NCBI RefSeq assembly: GCF_024586455.1
Contig: NC_065921.1
Location: 48,196,574 to 48,260,573, forward strand
DNA: 64,000 bases
DNA from: Bactrocera neohumeralis
Taxonomy: Eukaryota > Arthropoda > Insecta > Diptera > Tephritidae
Direction: 5' to 3'
The notes under the pieces were generated by a model. The model searched no databases. It had not been told where the DNA came from and was given only the letters and a program-made list of their open reading frames with translations. A program made the position numbers and the translations under genes. Numbering within the stretch: position 1 is the first letter of the stretch; every line of letters begins with the position of its first letter. Below are positions 34,430 through 45,641 of the stretch, one piece after another.

Positions 34430-36842
34430 TTAGTATGCAGTCATATCTCTTCTTTTAAGTCGTGTTTGATCGCAGGAGTGTACCAAAGCATTAGCCAGAG
34501 GGTTTGGGTGATCTCGGAGTTTAGATATATATTTAATTCTGCTGTCTTCTACTTCTTTCTTTACCATAGGGATACCAAGGTCTTTATGGATATTTTCGTT
34601 ACGCATGTACCATGGTGAACATGTGATTGTTCTAAGCATTTTTGATTGAAATCTTTGTAATATATCAATATTGGTTGCACAGGTCGTACCCCACAGTTGA
34701 ATGCCATACATCCAAATCGGCTTTATGACCGCATTATACAAAAGCACTTTGTTGTCTAGGCTAAGTTTTGAGTTTTTATTTAAAAGCCAATTTAAATTTG
34801 CAGCTCTAATCTTCATACATGTTATTTTACTAGAGATGTGTTTTCTCCACGTGAGCCTTCTATCTAGGTGAATACCAAGATATGTTACTTCGTTCGCTTG
34901 GGGTACTAATATATTGTTTATTTTTACTGCCGGGCACATCTTTGGTCTTAGCGAAAATGTAATGTGCTTACACTTCTGTTCATTCACGTTTAAACGCCAG
35001 TTCGCTAGCCACTCTTCGACAGAACTTAAATGCTTCGCTAATATTCGTGATGCTAAAATGTGGCATTTGTTACGGCTCACTATAGCTGTGTCATCCGCAA
35101 AAGTTGAAGTTAATACATTATTAGCTGTTGGAAGATCTGCTGTATATATGATGTATAGTGTTGGGCCTAACACACTGCCCTGGGGTACACCAGCCCTTAT
35201 CTGTCGTTCATCAGATATGAAATCTCCCACTTTTACCATAAATCGTCTATTTTTTAAATAAGACTCCAATGTTTTATACAGTTCTAAAGGTAGAATTTTT
35301 TTAATCTTGTATAAAAGACCTTCGTGCCACACCTTATCAAACGCCTGAGCTACATCTAAAAATATTGCTGAACAGTACTCCCTGTGCTCAAATGCTTTCC
35401 TTATCTCGTTAGTAATTCTATTTACTTGCTCTATTGTGCCATGTTTCGCACGAAAACCGAATTGATGCATTGGTATTGTATTATTTTCATGGAGGAAAGG
35501 AGTTATCTTTGATAGTAATACTTTTTCAAATACTTTTGAAAGACAGGGTAGAAGACTGATTGGTCTGTATGAAGACGGCTGTGTTAAGTCTTTCCCAGGT
35601 TTATCTATCAAGATAATCTGCGACTTTTTCCATGAAATTGGATAGTATCCGAAACTAAGAATTGCATTGAAGAGCAAAGAGAGCACCTCTACAGCAATAA
35701 TTGGTAACTCAATTAGAATTTTTGGGGAAATATTATCATATCCCGGCGCCTTTTTTGGATTAAGTTCTTTGATGATACCAATAATTTCAGAAGGTGAGAT
35801 CTTAAGACACTCGAGCGACTCTTTAGCTGTGTTGGGTAAGATTGACAGCTTAAAGTTATTCTTTGGCAAATTGGGTTGAAATACCTTTTCTAGGTGATTT
35901 GCAAAACAATTAGCCTTTTCCTCGTCACTTCGAGCCCAATTGCCACCCAAGTCTCGTATTGGCATGTTGGAGTCTTCATGGACTTTTGGGCTTTCCAAAG
36001 GGAATTTTGCTTGTTTGAATTTGGACACAGCTTCTTTATATACATTTCGGTGTTCAATTCTTCCTCACGTTTGAGCGCTTTTTTTTTAATTTACGTACCG
36101 CAGCTTTCAATTGAAGCTGAGTGGAGGGGGAGCGATTTATCTGCCATTCACGTCTTGCACGCCTTTTTTCATTTACAAGCGTTTCTACTTCTCTATTAGA
36201 GATTTTTCTGAAGCCAAGCGGATTATATCTTTTGTTTGGTGTTGCTAAGACAGCTGCGCTGGTTATTATATCATTAACTTCTCTTATACTTTCGTCAATA
36301 TCACTTCCTGTATTTATTTTGTACTCAATATTAATGTGGCTACTGACGTATTTTTTATATGTATGTATTTTAGCCAATTCGTTTTATAAGAAGTTAAACC
36401 CACTTTTGGATTAACGAATATGGGTTGTTCAAATAACTTTATTAGTACAGGAGAATGATCAGAAGATAGATCAGTACCTACATGTATCAGCTGTTATGTG
36501 CGATTTATCTATATTTTTGATTACAGCAAAATCAATTAAATCTGGTATTTTCTTACGATCACTAGGCCAATATGTCGGCTTACCAGGAGATATTATTTCA
36601 AGGTTATTGTGCCTATTTAAAACAGTTTGATACAGCTGTCGTCCTTTCGGATTAATAAGACGTGAGCCCCAGTACGTGTGTTTTGCGTTGTAATCTCCAC
36701 TTGCTAGAAATCTTTGACCTAGTGTTCCAAAAAAGATTTCTGTAATTTTAAAACGAGGTGGACAGTATATAGATCTGATAATCTCTAATTTATGTTGGTT
36801 AACACCGTTAGCATTCCATATACAGATATTTAGTAAGCTCAT
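34430..36842 (-). pseudogene. Jockey ORF2: endonuclease (deleted) and reverse transcriptase
   Basis: The start MSLLNICIWNANGVNQHKLE at 36842 is the endonuclease beginning. It jumps within a few residues to YCPPRFKI and continues with FLASGDYNAKHTYWGSRLIN, so about 60-70 residues of the endonuclease are lost. After a frame break, 36377-36054 holds the linker, and 36028-34430 is one long open frame with the RT. Landmarks there are PKKAPGYDNISPKIL, SSYRPISLLPCLSKVFEKVL, HQFGFRAKHGT, IFLDVAQAFDKVWH, GVPQGSVLGPTLYIIYTADL and the catalytic TFADDTAI at 35091-35105. The C-terminus is NAVIKPIWMYGIQLWGTTC. The RT domain looks intact over 532 codons. Confidence 0.85.
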
Positions 36843-38327
36843 TTTTTACTTAATAAATTTTGCAGCACTTGATTTTGTGATTTTATTAAATCTTGGATCA
36901 TGTTTTGCATAGTAGACATAAATTGTGTCATACACTGTGTAAGATTTATAATCATAGTTTCAATACCTCCATTTGGAGGATTTTGCGGCAGTTGCATTTG
37001 CACAGTGTTGCCTTTCACCACATTTGCATAGCTTCCTTGCATATTATTATTGTTAGAAGTAATAGGATTTGAACTTTTTTCTGAGGTTGCTATAATTTCA
37101 TTACGGGGTGTTTGTAACATTTGGTTACGACGTGCTTGAATGCCCTGTGACAACTTCGATTTCAAATCTTTATATACAGGGCAACCTCTGTAGTTAGCAG
37201 TGTGATTTCCTCCGCAATTGCTGCATTTTTTATTTAATTCTTCTTTCTTAAGGGTGCATTTGGAAGTGGGATGTAAATCACCACATACCACACAAACACT
37301 GCGTAGAGTGCAGTATGATTTAGTATGCCCATATTCTTGGCAGTTAGTACATTGTACCGGACCGTTTCTTTTATGTGGTTCTTCCACAGTTACTCTACGA
37401 TGCAGCAAATATTTCAAATTATATATTGGATGGGTCTCATTTTTTTTAAGCTGATTCGAATTCGGCAACAATTCAATTTTAAACATTGGCCGTGGTATTT
37501 TGTTTCTATTAAATATATTTACACCTGTTTTAATTTCAAAACCACATTCTTCCAATGCTTCTTTGACTTCACTAGAGTCTACGGCGGACTCTATACCCTT
37601 GATTACAACAACCCTTAGAGCTCTTCAGTTGATACGAATAAAAATTCTGGTTTTTATTTGACAAAAATTTAACTATGTCCATAAAACTTTTTTCAGTGTA
37701 GGACTGAATTTTTGTTTCATCTATATTGCCTTTTTTTCAAAGGCACTATATGGAAATTGTTAGTACCTACAATTTTACTTAATTCAGCAACGAGAGCATT
37801 ACTGCTACGCTCACGCAAATAAATTGGAGGTTTGGCATTTACCACTGTGGTAGTACCCTTCGCAACGTCGTCTGAACTCTTGCTTAGTAAGGCAAATCTG
37901 TTGCCATTTAAAGCTCCCGTTTTATTCATATTTGGTGTGCCGACCTGAAATTTTTTAGGATTGACCGCTGCCTTTGAAGGACTTAATTTCCTTTTTATAT
38001 TAACGTAGCGATCAATGCCAGTTTGCACAGACTGGCCTTTTTTTAATGGTACATTCTCACCTTGCGTTATGTTATTCTTCGCTGGCTGCGTGCTTGCTGG
38101 TACCTGCTTACTTGTAGGTGTGATCACTTTTGTTGATTGCCGTTCTCTGCTGCTTTTGTATTTTGTACGCTCTGCTTATGATGCTGCTCAGTTGTTCGCT
38201 TCGATGACTCATCATTCTCACCGATGCCTTGTTTGTTGTTGTGAACTGTATTCGCAGGCTCGACAAAGCTGAAGTAGGCATTCAGAGAATGCCTACGGCC
38301 TTGTTGGTGGGGCTGCGCTGCGCTCAT
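36839..38327 (-). pseudogene. Jockey ORF1 (gag-like, three zinc knuckles), frame-broken
   Basis: The ATG at 38327-38325 opens MSAAQPHQQGRR. Frameshifts near 38125 and 37560-37720 split it into three frames. The last part carries three cysteine-rich knuckles in a row: CTNCQEYGHTKSYC, CVVCGDLHPTSKC and CSNCGGNHTANYRGC, the RNA-binding signature of Jockey ORF1. A glutamine/asparagine-rich tail follows. The stop overlaps the ORF2 start as ATGA (36842-36839), suggesting termination-reinitiation. Confidence 0.8.
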
Positions 38328-39484
38328 GTTTTTTTTGTTTCTTTTATTGTTTATTTCGCACTTATGTATTTGTTTTTTTTATTATTTTGATTGTTTACAA
38401 AAAGTCTAATTTTTGTGATTTTTATGTTTTTATTAACACTTACTTATTTGAATGAAAATTTCACAGTTTGTTACCAACTATCTATACATTATTTTCCCAA
38501 AGTATTAGGATTCTATCTGCATTAGTTTTTTGTCCAGAACTGCCCAAAGTTGGTGAATGTGGAGAACATCAAAATTAGCAAAAAATGTACTCAAAAGTCA
38601 AATCATTGATACAATAAAACAACTATTGAAATTCAACTTTATTATTATTTTTCATTTATAATATGTATCAAAGAAAAAATTGCATTAAAATCCATTGAAA
38701 AAAATAATGCATAAAAAATATTGTGGAACAACATAATTTGGACTTCAAAATTTCAATGTTCTTCAAATTCAAAGTGGTGCATCTTTTTAGCGCTGTCTAC
38801 CGCTGTCGACATACATACACCAAATTAAAGCCTGAAGTCTCAGCTAAACGATAAAAAAAAATTCAGCTGCCCCAAATTGCCCCCCTTGAAAAAAACAATG
38901 AGATACTCTAAAATGGCAAGTTACCGCCCAAAAGTATGCAATATATATATAACAAGGATTACAGGAACTATAGGATGTATCATTCCAGAAGAATTGGACG
39001 CATATCCACTAACGAAGATGTGATGCATCACTTATTAATGTCTTCGGATCCGTACATAAACATTTTTCGTACTAAAATAAAATTAAAAAAATTAGAATGT
39101 CACGAAGATGTAAAAAAGTTGCTAAAAGAGACTTGATAAAAGAGAATTTAGTTTGTATGGGAGGTGGGCGTAAAAGTGGGCGGATATTATTGAAATTTAA
39201 CACCAACATATATAATGTCATAAAAATGCTATGTACCAAAAATCAGTGCTGTAGGGCAAAAATTAAGTTTCACCTTATATGGGAGGTGGGCGTAAAAAAG
39301 GGGGCGTGATTTTGATTTTTTCATTTTTTTCTTGATTGGAATCCAAAACAATGATGTACCAAATGTCATTGTCCTGCGACAACTCCTTATATTTTTAGCA
39401 GCAGTATGCACTAGCAGAAACCTATGTGCGGCGTTATTGCCTAACGTTTGAACTTAATGCACTTTTTTGGTATTTGTTTATTTT
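38328..39484 (-). other. presumed 5' region of the Jockey LINE
   Basis: No gene. It lies between the ORF1 start and the nested family A element. Near 39155 and 39284 a TGGGAGGTGGGCGTAAAA word occurs twice in direct orientation 129 bp apart, which may mark another small insertion. Open frames at 38936-39309 show no domain I recognise. Confidence 0.4.
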
Positions 39485-40555
39485 TATACTCTCGCAACAA
39501 TGTTGCTAACGAGAGTATTATAGTTTTGTTCACATAACGGTTGTTTGTAAGTCCTAAAACTAAAAGAGTCAGATATAGGGTTATATATACCAAAGTGATC
39601 AGGGTGACGAGTAGAGTCGAAATCCGGATGTCTGTCTGTCCGACCGTCCGTCTGTCCGTCCGTGCAAGCTGTAACTTGAGTAAAAATTGAGATATCATCA
39701 TGGAACTTGGTACACATATTTCTTGGCTCCATAAGAAGGTTAAGTTCGAAGATGGGCAAAATCGGCCCACTGCCACGTCCACAAAATGGCGAAAACCGAA
39801 AACCTATAAAGTGTCATAACTAAGCCATAAATAAAGATATTAAAGTGAAATTTAGCACAAAGGATCGCATTAGAGAGGGGCATATTTGGACGCAATTTTT
39901 TTGGAAAAGTGGGTGTGGCCCCGCCCCCTACTAAGCTTTTTGTACATATCTCGGAAACTACTATAGCTATGTCAACCAAACTTTATGGAGTCGTTTCCTT
40001 CAGGAATTTCCATATACAGTTCAAAAATGGAAGAAATCGGATAATAACCACGCCCACCTCCCATACAAAGGTTATGTTGAAAATCACTAAAAGTGCGTTA
40101 ACAGACTAACAAAAAACGTCAGAAACACTAAATTTTACGGAAGAAATGGCAGCAGGAAGCTGCACCCATGCTTTTTTTAAAAATTGAAAATGGGCGTGGC
40201 CTCGCCCACTTATGGACCAAAAACCATATCTCAGGAACTACTTAACCGATTTCAATGAAATTCGGTATATAATATTTTCTTAACACCCTGATGACATGTA
40301 CGAAATATGGGTGAAATCGGTTCACAACCACGCCTTCTTCCAATACAACGCTATTTTGAATTCCATCTGATGCCTTATCTGTATAGTACGAGTATATACA
40401 TTAGGAACCAATGATGATAGCAGAATAAAACTTTACAAACTTTGAAAAATTTGAAAAATATGTAAATTACGTATAATGAAATCTCGATTATCACTTTATC
40501 ATGCGAGAGTATAAAATGTTCGGTGACACCCGAACTTAGCCCTTCCTTACTTGTT
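39485..40555 (+). mobile_element. Helentron-type element, family A copy 4
   Basis: Starts TATACTCTCGCAACAATG. The GTCY run is at about 39629-39662. It ends TGCGAGAGTATA, GTTCGGTGACACCCGAAC and TTAGCCCTTCCTTACTTGTT. It lies inside the Jockey LINE's 5' region, so it is younger than that insertion. Confidence 0.8.
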
Positions 40556-40621
40556 ATTTTTGTTTTTTAAAGAAAGTTTCTACGGAGCCCATCAATACAC
40601 GTCCGTTTAGATTGAAAGCTC

Positions 40622-40628
40622 GAATTAT
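40622..40628. repeat. target-site duplication GAATTAT, right copy
   Basis: Partner of 34279-34285, bordering the 5' end of the inserted Jockey LINE. Confidence 0.75.
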
Positions 40629-40700
40629 AAATGACTTTTTCCATATGGATGGAAATAAGCCTTGCATAAGAGATGAATTAAATAGTTTTGTTAGGGGGTT

Positions 40701-41903
40701 TTATATATATTTGGCACATTTCTTAAGAAAGCATGAGCGAATCATATGTGAGCCATAATTGTATGATTGTTCTAACATATTTAACTGATTTAAGACGTCT
40801 GCTTCGGAAATGGTAGGTACATTAATGACAGAAATCGGACATAACTTGTGCTGATGCGGAACATTTTTTGGAGATTTTGGTGAGTAATTGGACCTAAAGA
40901 ATTCAGCGAACATATTAGAAATGGTGTGATTGTCACTAGACATACTAGACTTATATTTCATATCGGACGGAAAATTAGAAATCCTGCGTTTGGAGTTGAC
41001 GAAACCATAAAACAATTTTGGATTACGTGTAATATTATTTTTTACTTTATTTATGTAATTATTACAACATATTTTGTTAAGTTCAGCAAATTGTCGACGC
41101 AATTTAGAATATTTTGAATAGTTAGCAACTAAACCAGTTTTTTTTAAGTTTAAAAGCACGAGATTTTCTATTTTTTAATTTACATAATTCTTTCGAAAAC
41201 CATAAATTAGAACTAATTTTTTGAGTAACAACACACTTTGGAACATATTTTTCAAACAAGTGTACAAATAGTTTCATTAAAGTGGGAAGCACTAAATTCA
41301 ATATTGCCACTGTAATCTGGCCAAGTTATTTTAGAAAGTTCGTAATTAATCTTCTTAATATTAGCTTTCCCAAAGTTGAACCGAAAACAAAGGTCTTGTG
41401 TATTATTATGAGCAAAGTTGGCTATAATTTCGATGTTAATTTCCAAGGCAGGATGATACGACATTTCATCTAAGAACTCGTTAAAACATAAGCGAGTACT
41501 AATAGGGATGGTGTAATCATCACTAGATTTCCATGATACGCACGATAAGTTGAAATCTCCCAAACCAGTCATGGAATTAGTATCATTAACCATTGAGAAC
41601 ACATTACTTATTAATGAAGCATGCTGCATATATACAGATAAATGTTAAGTAGATATGGCCGCTATTAGCGCAAATACGAATGCACTTAAATTCTATGACG
41701 CCTGCATGCGGAACATCGACTTCTTCAGATGGAATTGAAGAATGAACAGCAAACAACACACCACCTCCTTTTCCGTTCAGTCGGTCATATCCAAAGATTT
41801 CGAATTCGCTGTTGAATATTGCATTATCAAAAATGTGGGCCTTTAGCCAAGTTTCTGTGAAAGCAATGATTTTAAAGTTACAATGAATGATATTTAGATA
41901 CAA
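40701..41903 (-). pseudogene. LINE ORF2 5' part (endonuclease and linker), frame-broken
   Basis: Three overlapping frames carry the endonuclease motifs TETWL (metal-binding Glu) and GDFNL (Asp/Asn) and the linker. Frameshifts at about 41610 and 41250 and further breaks near 41130 make it non-functional. Confidence 0.7.
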
Positions 41904-42151
41904 ATCAGTAAGTTTTGTATTAAGCCCTCTAACATTTTGATAATAAATAATCAGCGAATTATAGTTAATTAGTTTTTTGTATCCACGGGATTTCTTGGCA
42001 TTTTAGTGATAACTACAGGGGGCTTATCACGTTTGTGCTCGAATTCACGCACAAAGACCCCAGATGGCCAGAAAGAGTTGTGAAGTATCAATTGATAATT
42101 TTCAGCGGATACGTCGATCTTAAACGAGTATTGTTGTATTTGAAATGAAAT

Positions 42152-42778
42152 TTACGGATGTCTGTATCTACCGTTTTTAATTTCGACGAGATGTAACTTT
42201 TTATATCCTCGACTGTGGTATCCGCAGCAAGTCTCGAGATAAAAATTGTCTTTTTTTCGCGGTATTACAATTAAGTTTTTATTAGCTGACTTGGAGGTAT
42301 TTGGAGGCGGATCTTGAGAAATTTTCCGTTTGCCGTATTCAGTAACAGTTTTCTCTGTGTCCTGAGCAGACGGAACCTTCTCTCCTTGTGGACAAGGGGA
42401 TGCAAGATTTATGAGGTCAATAGTGGTATCTTCATCAGACGGACGTTTTCGTTTAGGTTTTGGATTCCCTTCCTGAACATTTAGGCATTGAAATGATTGA
42501 AACAGCGTTTCATAACGCCTAAATTTTTCAGTAAGGGTTTCAAGCTCACGACTGATCTCCTTGAAACCATTGCGCCTGCTTAAAAACTTAAACAATTCAA
42601 TTTCAGTTGGTCTGCATTTCAAGCAAGACCAGCGCAAGCCCTTACTGTCAAGAATGGAATCCAAAATCCCGCCTGTCAGTCCAGCACATTTAAGATGGGC
42701 AAGCCCATCACAAAGCCAAAAGGAAACAAAGCGTTCCAACTAGCCTTTCAAAGAGCAGTTAGGAAAGTTACAAGTCAT
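42152..42778 (-). pseudogene. LINE ORF1 with PHD-like zinc finger
   Basis: ORF1 starts MTCNFPNC; a TAG stop after 12 codons interrupts it. The frame then continues LCDGLAHLKCAGLTGG ... LRWSCLKCRP. The spacing C-x3-C ... C-D-G-x-x-H-x-x-C ... W-x-C-x-x-C is that of a PHD-like finger, found in ORF1 of some CR1/Jockey-type LINEs. A helical segment (ISRELETLTEKFRRYETLFQ) and a basic serine/proline-rich tail with KRKRPSDED follow. Confidence 0.65.
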
Positions 42779-42810
42779 AATGAATAAAAACAGTATTAAA
42801 CAAAAATATA

Positions 42811-43883
42811 AACAAGTAAGGAAGGGCTAAGTTCGGGTGTCACCGAACATTTTATACTTTCGCATGATAAAGTGATAATCGAGATTTCACTATCTGTCAT
42901 TTACTTATTTTTCAAATACCGTATTTGTGTAAAGTTTTATTCCGCTATCATCATTGGTTCCTAATGTATATACTCGTACTATACAGAAAAGGCATCAGGT
43001 GGAATTCAAAATAGCGTTTTATTGGAAGAAGGCGTGGTTCTGAACCGATTTCACCCATATTTCGTACATGTCATCAGGGTGTTAGGAAAATATTACATAC
43101 CGAATTTCATTAGAAGCGGTTGAGAAGTTCCCGAGATATGGTCTTTGGTCCATAAGTGGGCGACGCCACGCCCATTTTCAATTTTAAAAAAAGCCTGGGT
43201 GCAGCTTCCTTCCGCCATTTCTTCCGTAAAATTTAGTGTTTCTGACGTTTTTTGTTAGTCGGTTAACGCACTTTTAGTGGTTTTCAACATAACCTTTGTA
43301 TGGGAGGTGGGCGTGGTTATTATCTGATTTCTTCCATTTTTGAACTGTATATAGAAATGCCTGAAGAAAACGACTCTGTAGAGTTTGGTTGACATAGCTA
43401 TAGTAGTTTCTGAGATATGTACAAAAAACTTAGTAGGGGGCGGGGCCACACCCACTTTTCCAAAAAAATTGCGTCCAAATATGCCCCTCTCTAATGCGAT
43501 CCTTTGTGCTAAATTTCACTTTAATATCTTTATTTATGGCTTAGTTATGACACTTTATAGGTTTTCGGTTTCCGCCATTTTGTAGGCGTGGCAGTGAGCC
43601 GATTTTGCCCATCTTCGAACTTAACCTTCTTATGGAGCCAGGAAATACGTGTACCAAGTTTCATCATGATATCTCAATTTTTACTCAAGTTACAGCTTGC
43701 ACGGACGGACGGACGGACAGACGGACGGACAGACAGACATCCGGATTTCGACTCTACTCGTCACCCTGAACACGTTGGTATATATAACCCTATATCTGAC
43801 TCTTTTAGTTTTAGGACTTACAAACAACCGTTATGTGAACAAAACTATAATACTCTCCTTAGCAACATTGTTGCGAGAGTATA
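42811..43883 (-). mobile_element. Helentron-type element, family A copy 5 (inverted)
   Basis: Same element read on the - strand. The 3' tail AACAAGTAAGGAAGGGCTAA and the hairpin GTTCGGGTGTCACCGAAC are at the left; TTGCGAGAGTATA is at 43871-43883. The GGAC/AGAC run is at about 43701-43740. The left sub-terminal repeat carries one change (TATACTTTCGCA). Confidence 0.8.
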
Positions 43884-44149
43884 AAAAAATGACTCGGCGC
43901 AATAAATTAAAATTAGCCAAAACAGAATAAAAGTAAAATCAATTGCTTCAATAGCACAATATAACACTGATACTTCTCACTTACTTAATCCAGAAATTTT
44001 TAGTTTTAAATAAAAATTAAATAAATTAAATTATGAGGCCTTTTTCGCTGATGATATGAGGTTTCACTTAGTAAGTTGCTACTAACAATTCTTAAACTAT
44101 ACACTCCTTTGCGAAATATGTAAAATTCAAGAAAAGACTGTATCTTCAA
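43884..44149. other. non-coding, nothing recognised
   Basis: Short AT-rich interval. Confidence 0.35.
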
Positions 44150-44825
44150 TATTTAGGACCTCTCCGAGCCGTTCGATACCAAAGAAGTTTTCAGACAAGG
44201 CGACTCCCTATCGTGCGACTTCCTCAATCTGCTGCTGGAGAAAATAATTTGAGCTGCAGAACGTAATCGAGCAGGTACAATATTCCATAAGAGTGTACAG
44301 CTGCTGGCGTACGCCGATGATATTGATATCATTGGCTTCAACACCCGCGCCGTTAGTTCTGCTTTCTCTAGAATGGATAAGGCATCGAAGCAAATGGGTC
44401 GATTGGTACACGCGGACAAGACGAAATATATCCTGTCATCAAACAAACAGTCGTGGCACTTGCGACTAGGCTCCCATGTCACTGTTGACAGTCATAACTT
44501 TGAAGTCTAGAAAATTGCGTCTATCTTGGTACCAGTATTCAACAATGTCAGCCGGGAAATCCAACGCACTCTAGCCAACAGGTGCTACTTTGGACTAAAT
44601 AGGCAATTTAGAAGTAAAGTCTTCTCGCGACGAACAAAAACCAAAACTCTATAAGGCACTCATTATTCCCGTCCTGTTATATGGTGCAGAGGCATGGACG
44701 ATGACAACATCTGATGAATCGAAGTTACGAGTTTTCGAGGGAAAGATTTTGCGAAAGATTTATGATCCTTTGCGTGTTTTCCACAGCGAATATCGCATTC
44801 GATGGAACGATAAGCTGTATTAGAT
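44150..44825 (+). pseudogene. RTE-like LINE fragment 3, part before the foldback insertion
   Basis: Reads on +: RQGDSLSCDFLNLLLEKII, LLAYADDIDIIGFNTRAVSS, KTKYILSSNKQSWHLRLGSH, LANRCYFGLNRQFRSKVFSR and FRIRWNDKLY. Several stops (for example after KII and KLY) show it is dead. Same family as 16540-18152, but in the opposite orientation. Confidence 0.75.
44817..44825. repeat. 9-bp target duplication GTATTAGAT, left copy
   Basis: GTATTAGAT directly precedes the foldback element and directly follows it (45642-45650). Removing the element and one copy restores the LINE reading ...KLY / IYNDID. Confidence 0.85.
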
Positions 44826-45641
44826 GGGGTACACTTAAAATATCGAAATTCAAAATGCCGACACATCAAAGTACCGACAAAATTTAAATATGCAGCCAAA
44901 TCAAAGTACCGACAAATCAAAATACCGACAAACCAAAATGCCGACATGTGAAAAATATTTTATCTTGTCCGCCCTTATTTCTATCGAAGCACAGAAAGAG
45001 AATTCTGCCGACTAAGGATTATGATCCTGAGCGCCACGGGATACACTTAAAATATCGAAATTCAAAATGCCGACACATCAAAATACCGACAAAATTTAAA
45101 TATGCAGCCAAATCAAAATACCGACAAATCAAAACACCGACAAATCAGAACACCGACAAACCAAAATGCCGACATGTGAAAAATATTTTATCTTGTCCGC
45201 CCTTATTTCTATCGAAGCACAGAAAGAGAATTCTGCCGACTAAGGGTTATGATCCTGAGCGTGTTCGTGGCCGGAGGCCGAAGGCCGCAGGGCCTCGAAC
45301 GAACAACGCCACCTTTTCATAATTCGTCGGTATTGTGATTTGTCGGTGTTTTGATTTGTCGGTATTTTGATTTGCCGGTATTTTTATTTGTCGGTGTTTT
45401 GATTTGTCGGTATTTTGAGTGTCGGGATTCTAAATTTCGAGATTTTGATTGTCGGCATTACGTTATACACCCGAACGCCACCTTTTCTTAATTCGTCGGT
45501 ATTGTGATTTGTCGGTGTTTTGATTTGTCGGTATTTTGATTTGCCGGTATTTTGATTTGTCGGTGTTTCGATTTGTCGGTATTTTGATTGTCGGGATTCT
45601 AAATTTCGAGATTTTGATTGTCGGCATTACGTTATACACCC
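44826..45641. mobile_element. foldback-type transposon with tandem-repeat arms
   Basis: 816 bp. The left arm is built from words like CCGACAAATCAAAATAC, the right arm from their inverse (GTATTTTGATTTGTCGG), so the element can fold on itself. Each arm is duplicated. The left arm has two units of about 220 bp beginning GGGRTACACTTAAAATATCG and ending TTATGATCCTGAGCG. The right arm has two units of about 170 bp beginning GAACGCCACCTTTTC and ending GTTATACACCC. The centre (45258-45305) is a GC-rich hairpin region (GGCCGGAGGCCGAAGGCC). It sits in a LINE with a perfect 9-bp duplication, as reported for Drosophila FB elements. No protein is encoded. Confidence 0.8.

Larger units (their letters stand above)
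34286..40621 (-). mobile_element. near full-length Jockey LINE inserted in another LINE
   Basis: A - strand non-LTR element. Its 3' end is an A-rich tail next to 34286 (a run of T on +). ORF2 lies at 34430-36842 and ORF1 at 36839-38327. A long 5' region reaches 40621 and is itself interrupted by family A copy 4 (39485-40555). Removing that copy leaves about 5.3 kb, the size of a complete Jockey-type element. The same 7-bp repeat GAATTAT flanks both sides. Confidence 0.75.
40622..42778 (-). mobile_element. CR1/Jockey-type LINE, 5' half (ORF1, endonuclease, start of RT)
   Basis: A - strand element whose ORF1 starts at the ATG 42778-42776. Endonuclease segments follow at 41903-41252 (FKIIAFTETWLK, GYDRLNGKGGGVLFAVHSSI, TGLGDFNLSCVSWK), then the linker and the first RT motifs at 41159-40629 (NNYINKVKNNITRNPKLFYG, LFPSIWKKSFII). 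It breaks at SFII, exactly where the 3' half at 34278 resumes with PLHKSG. Confidence 0.75.

Noticed and set aside
43701..43740. GGAC/AGAC tract as a CRISPR-like or satellite array
   Set aside because: It is the short GTCY proto-microsatellite at a fixed place inside each Helentron-type element. No spacers, and the host is a eukaryote.
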